64,000 nucleotides of DNA from Apricaphanius iberus (Eukaryota > Chordata > Actinopteri > Cyprinodontiformes > Aphaniidae): the NCBI GenBank assembly GCA_028564705.1, contig JAPXFQ010000839.1:124001-188000 (forward strand), in the 5' to 3' direction. Positions 51,185-63,523 of this stretch are shown here, in pieces. Numbering within the stretch: position 1 is the stretch's first letter; the number at the start of each line of letters is the position of its first letter. The translations under genes were made by a program, and so were the position numbers. Below the pieces are notes generated by a model. The model ran no database searches, was not told the origin of the DNA, and was given only the letters and a program-made list of their open reading frames with translations.

Positions 51185-54100
51185 TGCATTCGTCTAAGAA
51201 AAATATCCTTCTGAACTGGAAAAATAAAAATACTCTGAATATTAATCAATATAGAGATCATCCTCCTGGATTACATTGGTTATTAGAAACGGAATCTGCC
51301 GTCCACATCTATCAATCTTTCTGGTCAACCCTTGATCAGTTCCATCACCTAGTGGGGTCCGGGCCCTTGAATTCCGTTCTGTGGAACACGGTTTGCCGAT
51401 GTGGAGCTTAAGGTTTGGTGTTGAACTGTCGGGAGGTCCTTGGGGGTGTAGGTCACTTGCGGTTCGGAGCGATAGTTGCAGAGACCCCTCGCCAGGGTGT
51501 GACTTGAGTTTGGGGTCTTTTGGGTCTATGCGGCCACTAGGTGACTCCCTAGTGGCCGCATGCGGCGCCTAGAGGGGGTGGGGTCGTGCTGGGCGGACCA
51601 CAACGGGTTACTGGCCTGGTGCTGTGCTGCTCTGGGGGTCTGGACTGGGCCTGTGGCTCGGGTTCTAGTGGCGGCGCGCGCCCCCGGCTGGGGCCCTGCC
51701 GGGGCTTGGCCGGGGTGGGGCTGCTGCCCGTCGGTGTGCCGCGGCTGGGGGGGGCTGTGGTCGGCCGTTGGTTGCGGGCGCTGCTGCCTTTCCTTCTCCC
51801 CCGGTCTGTTTCCTGTCGCTTGCTTTCCCCGGTGGCCCGCTTGCCAGCGTCCCGGGGCGTCGGCGAGAGGGCAGTGGCGGGTGGCCGGGCGTCTCCCGGT
51901 GCCCGATTGAGGGCTATATGACACAGGACATGGCTCCTGGGTCTTGGTCTTAGCCCCGCGGGGGTGCTGGGTGGGGCGCTCTGGCCGGTGTTGGTCGGCC
52001 TCCGGCGGTGACTGACCGATTTTTAGGTGGGTGTGGGCTGGTGGGTGGACGTGCTGGGGTTCTGTTGCCACCCCCGGCCATCGGCGGTAGTACAAGGCTG
52101 GAGATGTCGGCCTGGGGATTGGCCGCCCGGGACTTGCGGTCTGCCACGGGCCGTGCGCGTGCATTTCCGGTACCCGTAGTCGGTGGTGCGCTGGGTTCCG
52201 CCTCCGCCCGTGGGTCCTCGAGGAACGCTGCGGTGCCAGGGGCGTATCGTTATTGGCGGGGAGGCTTTTACCATCTAGCACAGCGCTCTTTTTAACGGGT
52301 GCCATGGGACGGGAGGGGGGAGGTGCGTGAGTGGGTGAGGGGGGCTAAACTCAACCTGGGTGTCTAGTGACATGTGTTTTTGTTACAGTGTGAATGTGTG
52401 GAGGATTTAGGTATGGCCCCTGGGGCTGGTGTGGATTGCCGGGGCCCCCATGGGGCTCGGGCGGTACCTCTGCTGCCGTGGGCCCCGACTGGACGTGCTG
52501 GGGCCTTCCCACCCCTGGTATCGGGATCCAAGAACGGGGGTGCCTAATGGAGTCAGTCAGGGAGCGGCTCCCTGGGGTTGGCAATGGTCACCCCAGTTAT
52601 TTTTCCCCATTCCCCATGCCCTGGTCCACCTGGTCCTTCCTTCTACCATTCACAATGCCTGTGGGACGGGGCACGTCACGGGGGGCGGGATGGATGCATC
52701 CCGTCTTCGCTACCCGGTGGCGGCCTGGGTCCAGATTTTATTGAAAAATTTAGACACTACAGCATGTAGCTTGCAACATTTACAGGGAACGCACATGTAG
52801 GGATCACAGTGGGGGAGGGCGACGTGTGTGGCGCCACAGCGAGGCCCCCCCCGTTGTGGGGGCCTCGCCTGTGGTGCCCGGCACCCACTGGTTAAACGTC
52901 ATCTAGACACTGAGGGCCCGGGGGGGAGGTGATGGGGGTATCCGGCAGTAGTTCCAGTCCCTCTCCTCTGTTTTAAGTTGCACATTATGAACAACACGCA
53001 ACAAACACCACATTGTGATCTGGGGGAGAGAGGCTGGTGTGGGGTCTTGTCCACACCCCTGTTCGTACGGACCATCAGGTTCGGAGCCGATAAACATCAC
53101 GCCGTCTGGTCCGGGGGTCCTGGGCAGTTGGGGCTGCTCTTGCCGGTGTGGGGCCTTTGCGGTCTACTTGTCCCCGTGTGCCGGTGGGCCAAAAGGATTC
53201 ATGAGTCTCCCTGGGTGCAGGGGCAGGTGTTCTCAACTGGGCGTCTGTCCCTGGTCCTGGAGTATGGAAGTATAGATGTACGTATGGGGGGTAGATGAAT
53301 GAGGGTATAGCGTCCTTTTGTCTTCGTATGTCCTGTATTTTTAAGAATGATTACACATGAGAGGGAGGTAGTACGTAACTGAGTGTCTCTGTCTTTCTAT
53401 GCTACCTGTCAGGTTGGTGTTTGGCTGCTCTCCTGGCCTGATGCATCTTCTTCCCTCCCCGTCACTCCCCGTCGTGATGGTTGCTCCTGCCCGCTGGTTG
53501 ATGAATGACTCTCATGCATGGGGTCTGGGGTCCCCGGTTGCGGCCCGGCTCGGTCCTGGGGTTGTCCGGTGTGTCGGGCGGGGCCGATGTTTCGGGCCGA
53601 TTCCTCCTTGGATTGACTGGGCACCTCTTATGGGGTGCCGGGGTTGTAGAATAGGTTGGTGTCCGTCCGGTTGAATCGGTGGGGACCGAGCCTGGCGCGG
53701 GGGGGTGGGGGGGGGGGGGGGGGGGGGGGGGGGGTGAGGTGGGGGGGGGGGGGGTGGGGGAGGGGGGTGGGGGGGGGGGGGGGGGGGGGGAGGGGTGTGG
53801 TTTGGTGGGGTGGCGAGGGAGGTCCTCCTGCCGTTCCAGGACTTCAGCCTGGCTGGTCTGTTCGCCTGTGGGGCTGTCTCGGCAATTGGCTGGGTCCCTG
53901 ATCTGGCGCCCCACGTGGGGCAGGATCCTGGACCCTGGAGCGGAAGATCTGGATGTCCAGTGCCCGCTTGGGTGCGGCCTGAGAGGCGTTCATCCGCTGT
54001 GGCTCTTGAGCTGTGGCTCCGCTGGCGTTGTGGATGTGTGGAGGCGGCCGGGTAGTTGGCGGGTGGGTACTGGTCCGGGGTGGGCGGCGGCGTGTGTGTC

Positions 54101-55095
54101 CGTCGGTTCTGCGGTCTCCTTGCCTGCCGGCGGCGACCCTTGTCGGCTGTGTTCCCTGTTTGGGGCCGCTGCTGGGGGGTGGGTGCCCCTGTCCCCGAGG
54201 CCTCCGGTTTCCTGTTCCGGGCCCAGCCCTGGCGGTAGCCGGTTACCGGCGGAGCCCGTGGGCTCGTCACTTTGGGGCTGCGATCACTCGGCCCCAGCAT
54301 AGCTGCTGGTGGGTGTTCCCCTGGGGCATCCATCTGTTCCCCTCTGGCGGGTGACGACCCTGCGCTGATCAGCCTGTGAACTCTGTACTCTGTGTACGCT
54401 GATGGCATACATCTCTTGCTCCTCCATGTCTGTGGCCCGATTCCCTGTAGGACGGATTGACGGTTTCCTTACAACCACTATCAATCACTATTGCATGGGG
54501 AAACCTTATTCCCCCCCGACCTGCCATGTGCACGCACACACATAGGTTGTGGGGACATTGGTGAGACGGACATAACTAAAGCGAGTTATCATCATTAGTT
54601 AGTTTGTTCACGGAGGAGCTTACCAGAACATTTGTATTATTTCATTAAACAATGCTTGTGTGTAGTGAAATGTGTAATTCCTTTGTTTATTCTACCAGAT
54701 CCGAACTATTGTTTGGTTCTGTACACTTTTGTTGTTTTTGTTTTGTATTACTGTTATCTCTGCCGTCCGGCAGAGGTGGAGCACTGGGATGATTTCTTGG
54801 TGTTCTTATATTTGCCGTCCGTCTTGTGTCGTCGTTTCGCACCCTGCTGTTGGTCCGGTTTTCTTTTCTTCACCTTCTTCTTTCTCCCTTCTTGTCTCAT
54901 TTTTTAATGTCATGACTCAGGGAAATTGAAACCCAATTAATCACTAATAAATATTTTTCATACATATATCATCAAGTGGCGTACTACAGCGAAGCTGTAG
55001 ATACTCTGCTTGGGAAAAAAGTAACACTGTTGGGCTTGTACTTGGTACTGCAGACACCAATTCTGTGGAGTAGCATACTGCTAGACAGGACAACG

Positions 55096-55098
<3 letters not shown>
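51185..55098 (+). other. 3' UTR of the L1-like LINE, G-rich
   Basis: About 3.9 kb with no believable gene. From 51350 to 54500 it is strongly GC-rich with G on the plus strand, including long runs of TGGGG/GGGTCC-type sequence. It then turns AT-rich with TCTGCCGTCCGGCAGAGGTG at about 54759 and AATTAATCACTAATAAATAT before the tail. Long open frames on both strands are a by-product of the base composition. The copy at 37558-39110 shows the same order. Confidence 0.75.
53698..53812 (+). repeat. Near-pure poly(G) tract
   Basis: Roughly 110 bases that are almost all G, broken only by occasional T or A. Many runs of four or more G would allow G-quadruplexes in DNA or RNA. The exact length may be unreliable because such runs are hard to sequence. 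Confidence 0.9.

Positions 55099-55128
<30 letters not shown>
55099..55128 (+). repeat. Poly(A) tail of the L1-like LINE
   Basis: About 30 consecutive A, followed by GAAAATGGATGGATGGATAT. This marks the 3' end of the retrotransposed RNA. The truncated copy has an A-rich tail at the same position relative to the shared 3' UTR. Confidence 0.8.
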
Positions 55129-55130
<2 letters not shown>

Positions 55131-55161
55131 AAATGGATGGATGGATATATATATATATATA

Positions 55162-56779
55162 CACTACCGTTCAAAAGTTTGGGGTCACATTGAAATGTCC
55201 TTATTTTTGAAGGAAAAGCACTGTACTTTTCAATGAAGATAACTTTAAACTAGTCTTAACTTTAAAGAAACACACGCTATACATTGCTAATGTGGTAAAT
55301 TACTATTCTAGCTGCAAATTTCTGGTTTTTGGTGCAATATCTACATAGGTGTATAGAGGCCCATTTCCAGCAACTATCACTCCAGTGTTCCAATGGTACA
55401 ATGTGTTTGCTCATTGGCTCAGAAGGCTATTTGATGATTAGAAAACCCTTGTGCAATCATTTTCACACATCTGAAAACAGTTTACTTCGGTACAGAAGCT
55501 ACAAAACGGACCTTCCTTTGAGCAGATTGAGTTTCTGGAGCATCACATTTGTGGGGTCAATTAAACGCTCAAAATGGCCAGAAAAAGAGAACTTTCATCT
55601 GAAACTCGACAGTCTATTCTTGTTCTTAGAAATGAAGGCTATTCCATGCGAGAAATTGCTAAGAAATTGAAGATTTCCTAAAACGGTGTGTACTACTCCC
55701 TTCAGAGGACAGCACAAACAGGCTCTAACCAGAGTAGAAAAAGAAGTGGGAGGCCGCGTTGCACAACTGAGCAAGAAGATAAGTACATTAGAGTCTCTAG
55801 TTTGAGAAACAGACGCCTCACAGGTCCCCAACTGGCATCTTCATTAAATAGTACCCGCAAAACACCAGTGTCAACATCTACAGTGAAGAGGCGGCTGCGG
55901 GATTCTGGGCTTCAGGGCAGAGTGGCAAAGAAAAAGCCATATCTGAGACTGGCCAATAAAAGAAAAAGATTAAGATGGGCAAAAGAACACAGACATTGGA
56001 CAGAGGAAGACTGGAAAAAAGTGCTGTGGACGGATGAATCCAAGTTTGAGGTGTTTGGATCACAAAGAAGAACGTTTGTGAGACGCAGAACAACTGAAAA
56101 GATGCTGGAAGAATGCCTGACGCCATCTGTTAAGCATGGTGGAGGTAATGTGATGGTCTGGGGTTGCTTTGGTGCTGATAAGGTGGGAGATTTGTACAGG
56201 GTAAAAGGGATTCTGAATAAGGAAGGCTATCACTCCATTTTGCAACGCCATGCCATACCCAGTGGACAGCGCTTGATTGGAGCCAATTTCATCCTACAAC
56301 AGGACAATGACCCAAAACACACCTCGAAATTGTGCAAGAACTATTTAGAGAAGAAGCAGGCAGCTGGTATTCTATCGGTAATGGAGTGGCCAGCGCAGTC
56401 ACCAGATTTGAACCCCGTTGAGCTGTTGTGGGAGCAGCTTGACCGTATGGTACGCAAGAAGTGCCCATCCAACCAATCCAAATTGTGGGAGCTGCTTCTA
56501 GAAGCGTGGGGTGCAATTTCTCCAGATTACCTCAACAAATTAACAGCTAGAATGCCAAAGGTCTGCAATGCTGTAATTGCTGCAAATGGAGGATTCTTTG
56601 ATGAAAGCAAAGTTTGATGTAAAAACAATCTTATTTCAAATAAAAATCATTATTTCTAACCTTGTCAATGTCTTGACTATATTTTTTATTCATTTCACAA
56701 CGTATGGTGGTGAATAAGTGTGACTTTTCATGGAAAACACAAAATTGTTTGGGTGACCCCAAACTTTTGAACGGTAGTG
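55162..56779 (+). mobile_element. Tc1-like element with one stop codon in its transposase
   Basis: It is 1618 bp between TA dinucleotides. The 27-bp inverted termini begin CACTACCGTTCAAAAGTTTG and match exactly at both ends. It carries a transposase reading frame interrupted by a single stop. It is inserted in a TA-repeat tract next to another Tc1-like element. Confidence 0.93.
55574..56617 (+). pseudogene. Tc1 transposase, one in-frame stop, DD38E spacing
   Basis: From ATG at 55574 (MARKRELSSETRQSILVLRN) the frame is 347 codons long with one TAA at 55679-55681, in ..KLKIS*NGVYYSLQRT. Relatives have Tyr there, one base away. The N-terminal paired-type helix-turn-helix spans about 1-60, with GRPR near residue 60. 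The catalytic domain shows WTDESKFEVFG (Asp about 154), LQQDNDPKHTSK (Asp about 244) and SPDLNPVELLWEQ (Glu about 283). By my count 38 residues lie between the second Asp and the Glu, against 34 in classical Tc1. All catalytic residues are present. Downstream of the stop the frame is open for 309 codons. Confidence 0.9.
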
Positions 56780-56787
56780 TATATATA

Positions 56788-58392
<1,605 letters not shown>

Positions 58393-59085
58393 TATATATA
58401 TATATATATATATTATGTGAATCTAATGAAACCATTACTTATAGTAGGTAATATATATGAGGCCAGGGTAATGTGATTGAACGTCAGAGGGAGAAGAATA
58501 AGACGACGTCCCAAATGTGGCGCGATGGCTTCGGCAGAAAATGTAGGTTAACAGTGTGTTAATTAGTTATTTCCCCAAAACATAAAGTATTATTGAGATA
58601 GGATTTATAGTCATTGGTATTTGTTAGCTTTTTAGAACTAAACCTGGGATAAAATGACGTCTAAAATTTGAGCTAACTTAACTTAGCAAAAGCAGTTACT
58701 CGCTGTACAGTCTGTTTAAAAAAAAAAACTGTTGTCAAAAGTATTCATATTAAATACTAAAGTAGAAGTGTAGATGTTGGTTTAAAATGACTTCTAGCAG
58801 TTAAAGTATCGAGTCAAGTGGTTTACTGAATTAAAAGTTAAAGTAATTCAAAACTACTTTAAGTATAAAATGTAATTTTTTTAATGGCATTAAAGACTAA
58901 TGCTTGAGCTGCATCAGAGCACTACCACACTTCCCACAAAAACACTTTACTAAAGCCCATTACCATAATGTTATATAACAATCTTAATATTGAAAATTAT
59001 GGATACGCTAGGCATCCTATTTCAGCTTTCTTTTTCCATCAAAATTATTGCATTTTAGGTCAAAGCAAATACATAGAATAGAATA
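58393..59085. other. TA repeat and unassigned spacer
   Basis: The stretch begins with the rest of the (TA)n tract. A small CpG-containing segment near 58500-58550 holds ATGGCTTCGGCAGAAAAT followed by GTAGGT, which could be a short first exon on the plus strand but has no support beyond that. The rest is AT-rich with no recognised content. Confidence 0.3.
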
Positions 59086-60099
59086 GAAAGCATTTATTGT
59101 CATACATAGTACAATTATATTTAAAGAGCAACTCCGTAAAAGTGCACACATGATTAGCACAATATGAAAGAATAAAAAAAATAAATTAGTCTGTTTGTTC
59201 TGGTCCTTATGGACCTGAAGCGTCTACCAGATAGTAACAGGTTAAAGTAGGGATGAGCGGTATGGCAAAATTTTAATATCACGGTATTTTTTTAAAACAT
59301 AACAGTATTACGGCATTTAAAGGTATTATTTTTTTTGCCTTACACTACCGTTCTAATCCACATTATCTTATAAGAATGAAGAATATAAATATGTGCTTTA
59401 AATAGCCTATTTTACTGCCATATGGACTGCAACATATTGTTTTTTTCCAAATACAGGTAAATGATATGAGAATAATTAAAATGATTATGATTCTAGTAGA
59501 CATTCTTGATGTTCTAAGGCTGAATGTATAATTTTTTTAAAACCTCACGTTGGCGCAAGCAACAAACTGCATCTTCTAATTGCTTTGCATGTAGTACTGA
59601 AGAATCCTGCTAGGGGGCAGAGTCTAGACTCAGACTGGATTTTGCCAAGGAAGAAGTAAAATAAACATGGCGACCGTAGCTGTTATTTGCTGGTTAATAT
59701 TCAGATAAAAAAATAAAAAAAGACGGCAGACGTATCATAGATGGTATGTAAAACATATTTACCGTTATTTTATAATAACCAGAAGCAACTGGTTTTTACC
59801 GCCGTTGATGACGGTCAAGTATTGCTCAGCACTTACCCCACTGGTTACTCTCAATAGCGTTTGTAAAAGGTATGCATTTCGGTTCTCGTTTGACATTTTA
59901 AAGCCGATACATTTTTTTAAACTATACACGAGACTCCTCTTTTTTGGAATTACTTAATCAGAATTGTGTGCTTCGCTCCTGCTAGCAGCTGCACTTAGTT
60001 AAAAACTTTATTTTCTACACTGTGGTGAAGAGCACGTAGCAGTGAAACCGGTCCGGGCTGAAACACTTCCTCTCATTAAACATTACGGAAGTTGTCTTA

Positions 60100-60899
60100 T
60101 GGTTCATTCACACCGCAGGCTTTGTCAGCATCAGCGACGTCAAGATTACATGTTAAGTCTATGGCGGATGCCGTTGGAGGAGCGTCACGGTCTCTGCTGC
60201 ACTTTTTGAGCTTTGGCTCCGTCAACTTCTCAAGCTTTTCATGCTTCAGAGCTCATAAACCCAGCAGCGCAGAAGTTCAGCTAGTTGAACTTTTAACGGT
60301 GCTGACGGCCCTGAAGCGGCGCCTTAACCAAGCAGAGCTTATAATTGTAGCGATGTCACTACAGGTATTTTGAATGTAGCGGGAGCAGGAAAAACCTACA
60401 TTTTAAGTCTAGATAACGCAGATTTAAAAAAATCATAAATAACACTTACCGAAGACAGATGGACAGGCGCTCTTCGGGAGGAATAGAGAACCTGTAGTTG
60501 GTGTCCTGGTAGGAGATTTGAGCCCAGGAGGTCGTAAAATTGGGCGCGGGACAGACGGAAGTACTGCTGAAAGCGAACCTCATCCATACGTAGCTCCTGG
60601 AGCAAATGGTTAAACTCCCCAAACTCAGAACGCATCCGTTAAATAGGGTGTATCCACAAATGGCGCTTATGCTGCCGAAGTCGACGCTGTCTAGCTTTAT
60701 TTAGCAAATAAAGCCAAGGTACTCTCTCAATACTATCTGCCATAGTTCAGAATGTCCGGCAACAGAAGAAGCCCCGGCGCCTATGCGCTATTTTTTGCTC
60801 AGAAGAGGCAGACTTTGCAAGCTTCAACATAGAAGCGTCAAACTACATGCTTTGTGAGCTTTGCCTGATGCTGATAAAGCCTGCGGTGTGAATGCACCA
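60100..60899 (-). mobile_element. PIF/Harbinger deletion derivative, copy B
   Basis: The long inverted ends begin TGGTTCATTCACACCGCAGG at left and TGGTGCATTCACACCGCAGG in reverse complement at right, then CTTTGTCAGCATCAGC / CTTTATCAGCATCAGG. TTA is duplicated (60097-60099 and 60900-60902). It is 800 bp and closely related to copy A. Confidence 0.9.
60396..60635 (-). pseudogene. Harbinger transposase N-terminal fragment
   Basis: The 79-codon frame reads MRSEFGEFNHLLQELRMDEV then RFQQYFRLSRAQFYDLLGS, the N-terminal signature of PIF/Harbinger transposases. It stops before the DDE catalytic core, which is deleted. Text after that (HLSSVSVIYDFF) is no longer transposase-like. This fragment identifies the superfamily of both copies. 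Confidence 0.8.
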
Positions 60900-61070
60900 T
60901 TAGGTATGTACCGGTATAGCGGTTTATTAAAAATTCATATCATAACAAAAATAAACACCGGTTTTCGGTATGAACCGGTATACCGCCCAGGCCTAGGTTA
61001 AAGAGATGTAATCCGGGGTAAGTACTGTCTTTCAAAATGTTTCTGGCCCTCCTAATTCACCAGTGTCATT

Positions 61071-61694
61071 TTGGCAGTTGTTTATATTCCACCTTCAGCC
61101 GTTGCCGACAATGCATGTGATGTCATCAGTTCTGTTGTTGCTAAGCTACAGACCCAGCACCCCAATGCATTTGTGGCAATATATGGTGATTTTAATCATG
61201 CCTCACTCTCTTCTACAATTCCAACATTTCAACAGTTTGTCAGCTGCTCCAAAAGAGAAAACAAGACCTTGGATTTGTTTTATGCAAATGTAAAGGATGC
61301 TTATATGTCCAAACCAAGACCTCCGCTAGGACAATCAGATCACAATCTTGTCTTTCTCTGCTCAGAATATAAACCACTTGTTCAAAGGCAACCTCCGACA
61401 AAGAGAACTGTTAAAAAATGGTCAAATGAAGCTGAAGAAGCCCTGCAGGGTTGCTTTGAGTCCACAGACTGGATGACTCTTTGCCAGCCACATGGAGAGG
61501 ACATAAATGCCATGACTGGGTGTGTGACTGAATACATAAACTTCTGTGTGGACAACATTGTCCCCTCCAGAACAGTGACATGCTTCCCTAATAACAAACC
61601 ATGGATCACCAGTGAGCTGAAGGAACTGCTGAACAAGAAAAAAAGAGCCTTCAGGGAGGGAGATAGGGAGTTATTAAGAAGTATACAGAAGTAA
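61071..61694 (+). pseudogene. Rex1 endonuclease and linker
   Basis: It reads AVVYIPPSAVADNACDVISS then YGDFNHASLSST, ENKTLDLFYANVKDAY, LGQSDHNLVFL, TVKKWSNEAEEALQGCFEST and NNKPWITSELKELLNKKKRA. The GDFN and SDHN motifs of the APE endonuclease are intact. The N-terminal part is missing, and the frame ends at a TAA where relatives continue. Confidence 0.85.
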
Positions 61695-61824
61695 CTAAAA
61701 GTCAAGATCAGAGACAGCAAGGAGACTCACAGGAAGAAGCTGGAGAACAAACTACAGAGATGTCTGGTCTGGAATGAAAAAGATCACAGGCTTTAAGGAC
61801 AGGAAGGACTGGATAGATTGAAGT

Positions 61825-63479
61825 GTGGATAGTGCCAATGAACTGAACACATTCTTGAAAAGGTTCAGTTCAGGAACAAGCTCAGAATCCTTGTCTCCTG
61901 TTTCCATCCAGAGAGACATCCAACTCTCCTCTGACCCACACCTGTCCTGTCACACATCAGATGTTTTATCTTCCACCTCAGTCATGAACTCTTCTTCTTC
62001 CAGTACTTCGTCTTTGACCAAGTCAGGAGATTCCGTTACCCCCTTTACCTCACCTTCCCACCTATCTTTTTCTAAAAGTCAGGTGAAGAGGCAGTTGGAA
62101 AAACTGAACCGGAACAAGGCTGCAGGTCCAGATGGTGTCAGCCCCAGAGTGCTGAAGACCTGTGCACAGCAGCTCTGTGGGATTCTGCAGCACCAGTTCA
62201 ACATTAGCCTGAACCAAGAGACGGTTCCAGTGTTATGGAAGACATCCTGCCTTGTTCCAGTACCAAAGAAAACTTCAAAGAAAACATCATTTATCAATGA
62301 CTACAGACCTGTTGCCCTGACATCCCACATCATAAAGGTCCTGGAGAGACTCGTGTTGCCCCACCTGAGTAAGCAAACTAGAACCTATCAGGAACCCTGC
62401 AGTTTGCTTATCGCCATGGTGTTGGTGTTGAAGATGCCATCATCAACCTGCATCAACCAACCCACTGTCATCTGGACAAAGCAGGCAGCACTGTGAGAAT
62501 CATGTTCTTTGATTTCTCCAGTGCATTTAACACAATTCAGCCTGATTTACTTTGTCAGAAACTCCTGAAAACACAGGGGGAGGCCTCAACAATCAGCTGG
62601 ATAAATGACTACCTGACAAACAGACCACAGTTTGTGAGACTGAAGGATTGTATGTCAAGCCAGCTGATCAGCAGCACAGGAGCACCACAAGGGACTGTAC
62701 TCTCACCATTCCTTTTCACTCTGTACACCTCAGACTTCCAGTATAAGACAGAGACCTGTCATCTGCAGAAATACTCAGACGACTCTGCAATTGTCGGGTG
62801 TATCAGAGATGGTGAAGAAGCTGAATACAGAGAGCTGGTGAGAAGCTTTGTGGCATGGTGTGGAGACAATCATCTTACCTTAAATGTGAACAAAACAAAG
62901 GAGATGATAGTAGATTTCAGAAGAAACAGAGACAAGTCAAAGACTGTCTCCATCATGGGAGAAGAAGTGGAGGTGGTTGAGAAGTACAAATATCTCTGAG
63001 TTCACCTGGACAATAGACTGGACTGGAAAATCAACAGTGAAGCAGTCTACAAAAAGGGACAGAGCAGACTGTACTTTCTGAGGAAGCTGAGGTCCTTCAA
63101 GATGCTGCAAATCTTCTACAAGTCTGTGGTGGAGAGTGTCATCTCTTTGTCCATCATCTGTTGGGGTAACAGCATCAGAGCCAGGGACTTAAAACGGCTC
63201 AATAACCTGATACAGAAGGCTGGTTCTGTTATGGGGACTACTGTGGAACAACTGGAGATAATGATGCAAAGAAGGATTCTTCATAAAATTAAAAAGATCA
63301 TGGACAACCCTGAGCATCCTCTCCATGAGACAGTCCTACAGCAACAGAGTATCTCCAGTCGGAGGCTTCTTCAGTTTCGCTGCAACACAGACCGCTACAG
63401 GAAATCCTTTCTCCCCACAGCCATCTTGGTCTACAACAATTCCTTGAAAAATTCATTAATGAGCTACAACAACAATTAA
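61825..63479 (+). pseudogene. Rex1 reverse transcriptase and C-terminus, in four frames
   Basis: 61825-62496: LEKLNRNKAAGPDGVSPRVL and DYRPVALTSHIIKVLERLVL. 62493-62999: MFFDFSSAFNTIQPDLLCQK, GAPQGTVLSPFLFTLYTSDF and KYSDDSAIVGC, where the usual Y/F-A-D-D box reads YSDD. 63102-63479: LQIFYKSVVESVISLSIICW to RCNTDRYRKSFLPTAILVYN. Frameshifts separate the blocks, with one 4-base overlap at 62493. Confidence 0.85.
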
Positions 63480-63523
63480 TTTCCCTCTGGGATCAATAAA
63501 GTATTTTTGAATTGAATTGAATT

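Larger units (their letters stand above)
46170..55128 (+). mobile_element. Nearly complete L1-like LINE with long G-rich 3' UTR
   Basis: The order is a 5' UTR (from about 46170), ORF1 (46405-47190), a 427-bp spacer, ORF2 (47618-51184), a 3' UTR of about 3.9 kb, and poly(A) at 55099-55128. The 3' UTR is GC-rich from 51350 to 54500 and then AT-richer, with a CATCAAGTGGCGTACTACAG block before the tail. The other copy at 37558-39110 shares the same 3' UTR and tail, so the GC-rich DNA belongs to the element. L1-type LINEs copy themselves by target-primed reverse transcription. The 5' boundary is approximate. Confidence 0.85.
59248..60995. mobile_element. Second hAT-like element, hosting Harbinger copy B
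   Basis: The inverted ends are TAGGGATGAGCGGTATGGC at left and TAGGCCTGGGCGGTATACCG in reverse complement at right. They are flanked by an exact 8-bp duplication GGTTAAAG (59240-59247 and 60996-61003). No transposase is visible. Without the nested Harbinger it is about 945 bp, a non-autonomous element. Its ends differ from those of the hAT at 8280. Confidence 0.82.
59086..61049 (-). repeat. LINE-like 3' remnant split by the hAT element
   Basis: On the minus strand it reads ATCTCTTTAACCTGTTACTATCTGGTAGACG.. in two halves, ending ..ATGACAATAAATGCTTTCT. This resembles the last part and tail of a fish LINE. The two halves (59086-59247 and 60996-61049) join cleanly once the hAT and one GGTTAAAG copy are removed. 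Confidence 0.4.
61050..63523 (+). mobile_element. Rex1-type LINE, 5'-truncated, decayed
   Basis: It has endonuclease, RT and C-terminal pieces in order, then a short 3' UTR (CCCTCTGGGATCAATAAAGT) and a GAATT-repeat tail. The RT segment GATTTCTCCAGTGCATTTAA and the later AGAGCAGACTGTACTTTCTG correspond to conserved Rex1 stretches I know from teleost work. The 5' end lies inside the endonuclease. Confidence 0.82.

Noticed and set aside
51526..52305. 259-codon Pro/Arg/His-rich frame on the minus strand
   Set aside because: Same GC-rich LINE 3' UTR. The frame is antisense to the element, low in complexity and without motifs.
53512..54408. 298-codon proline-rich open frame on the minus strand, and a glycine-rich frame opposite
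   Set aside because: Both arise from the poly(G) and G-rich LINE 3' UTR. There are no domains, and composition alone keeps the frames open.
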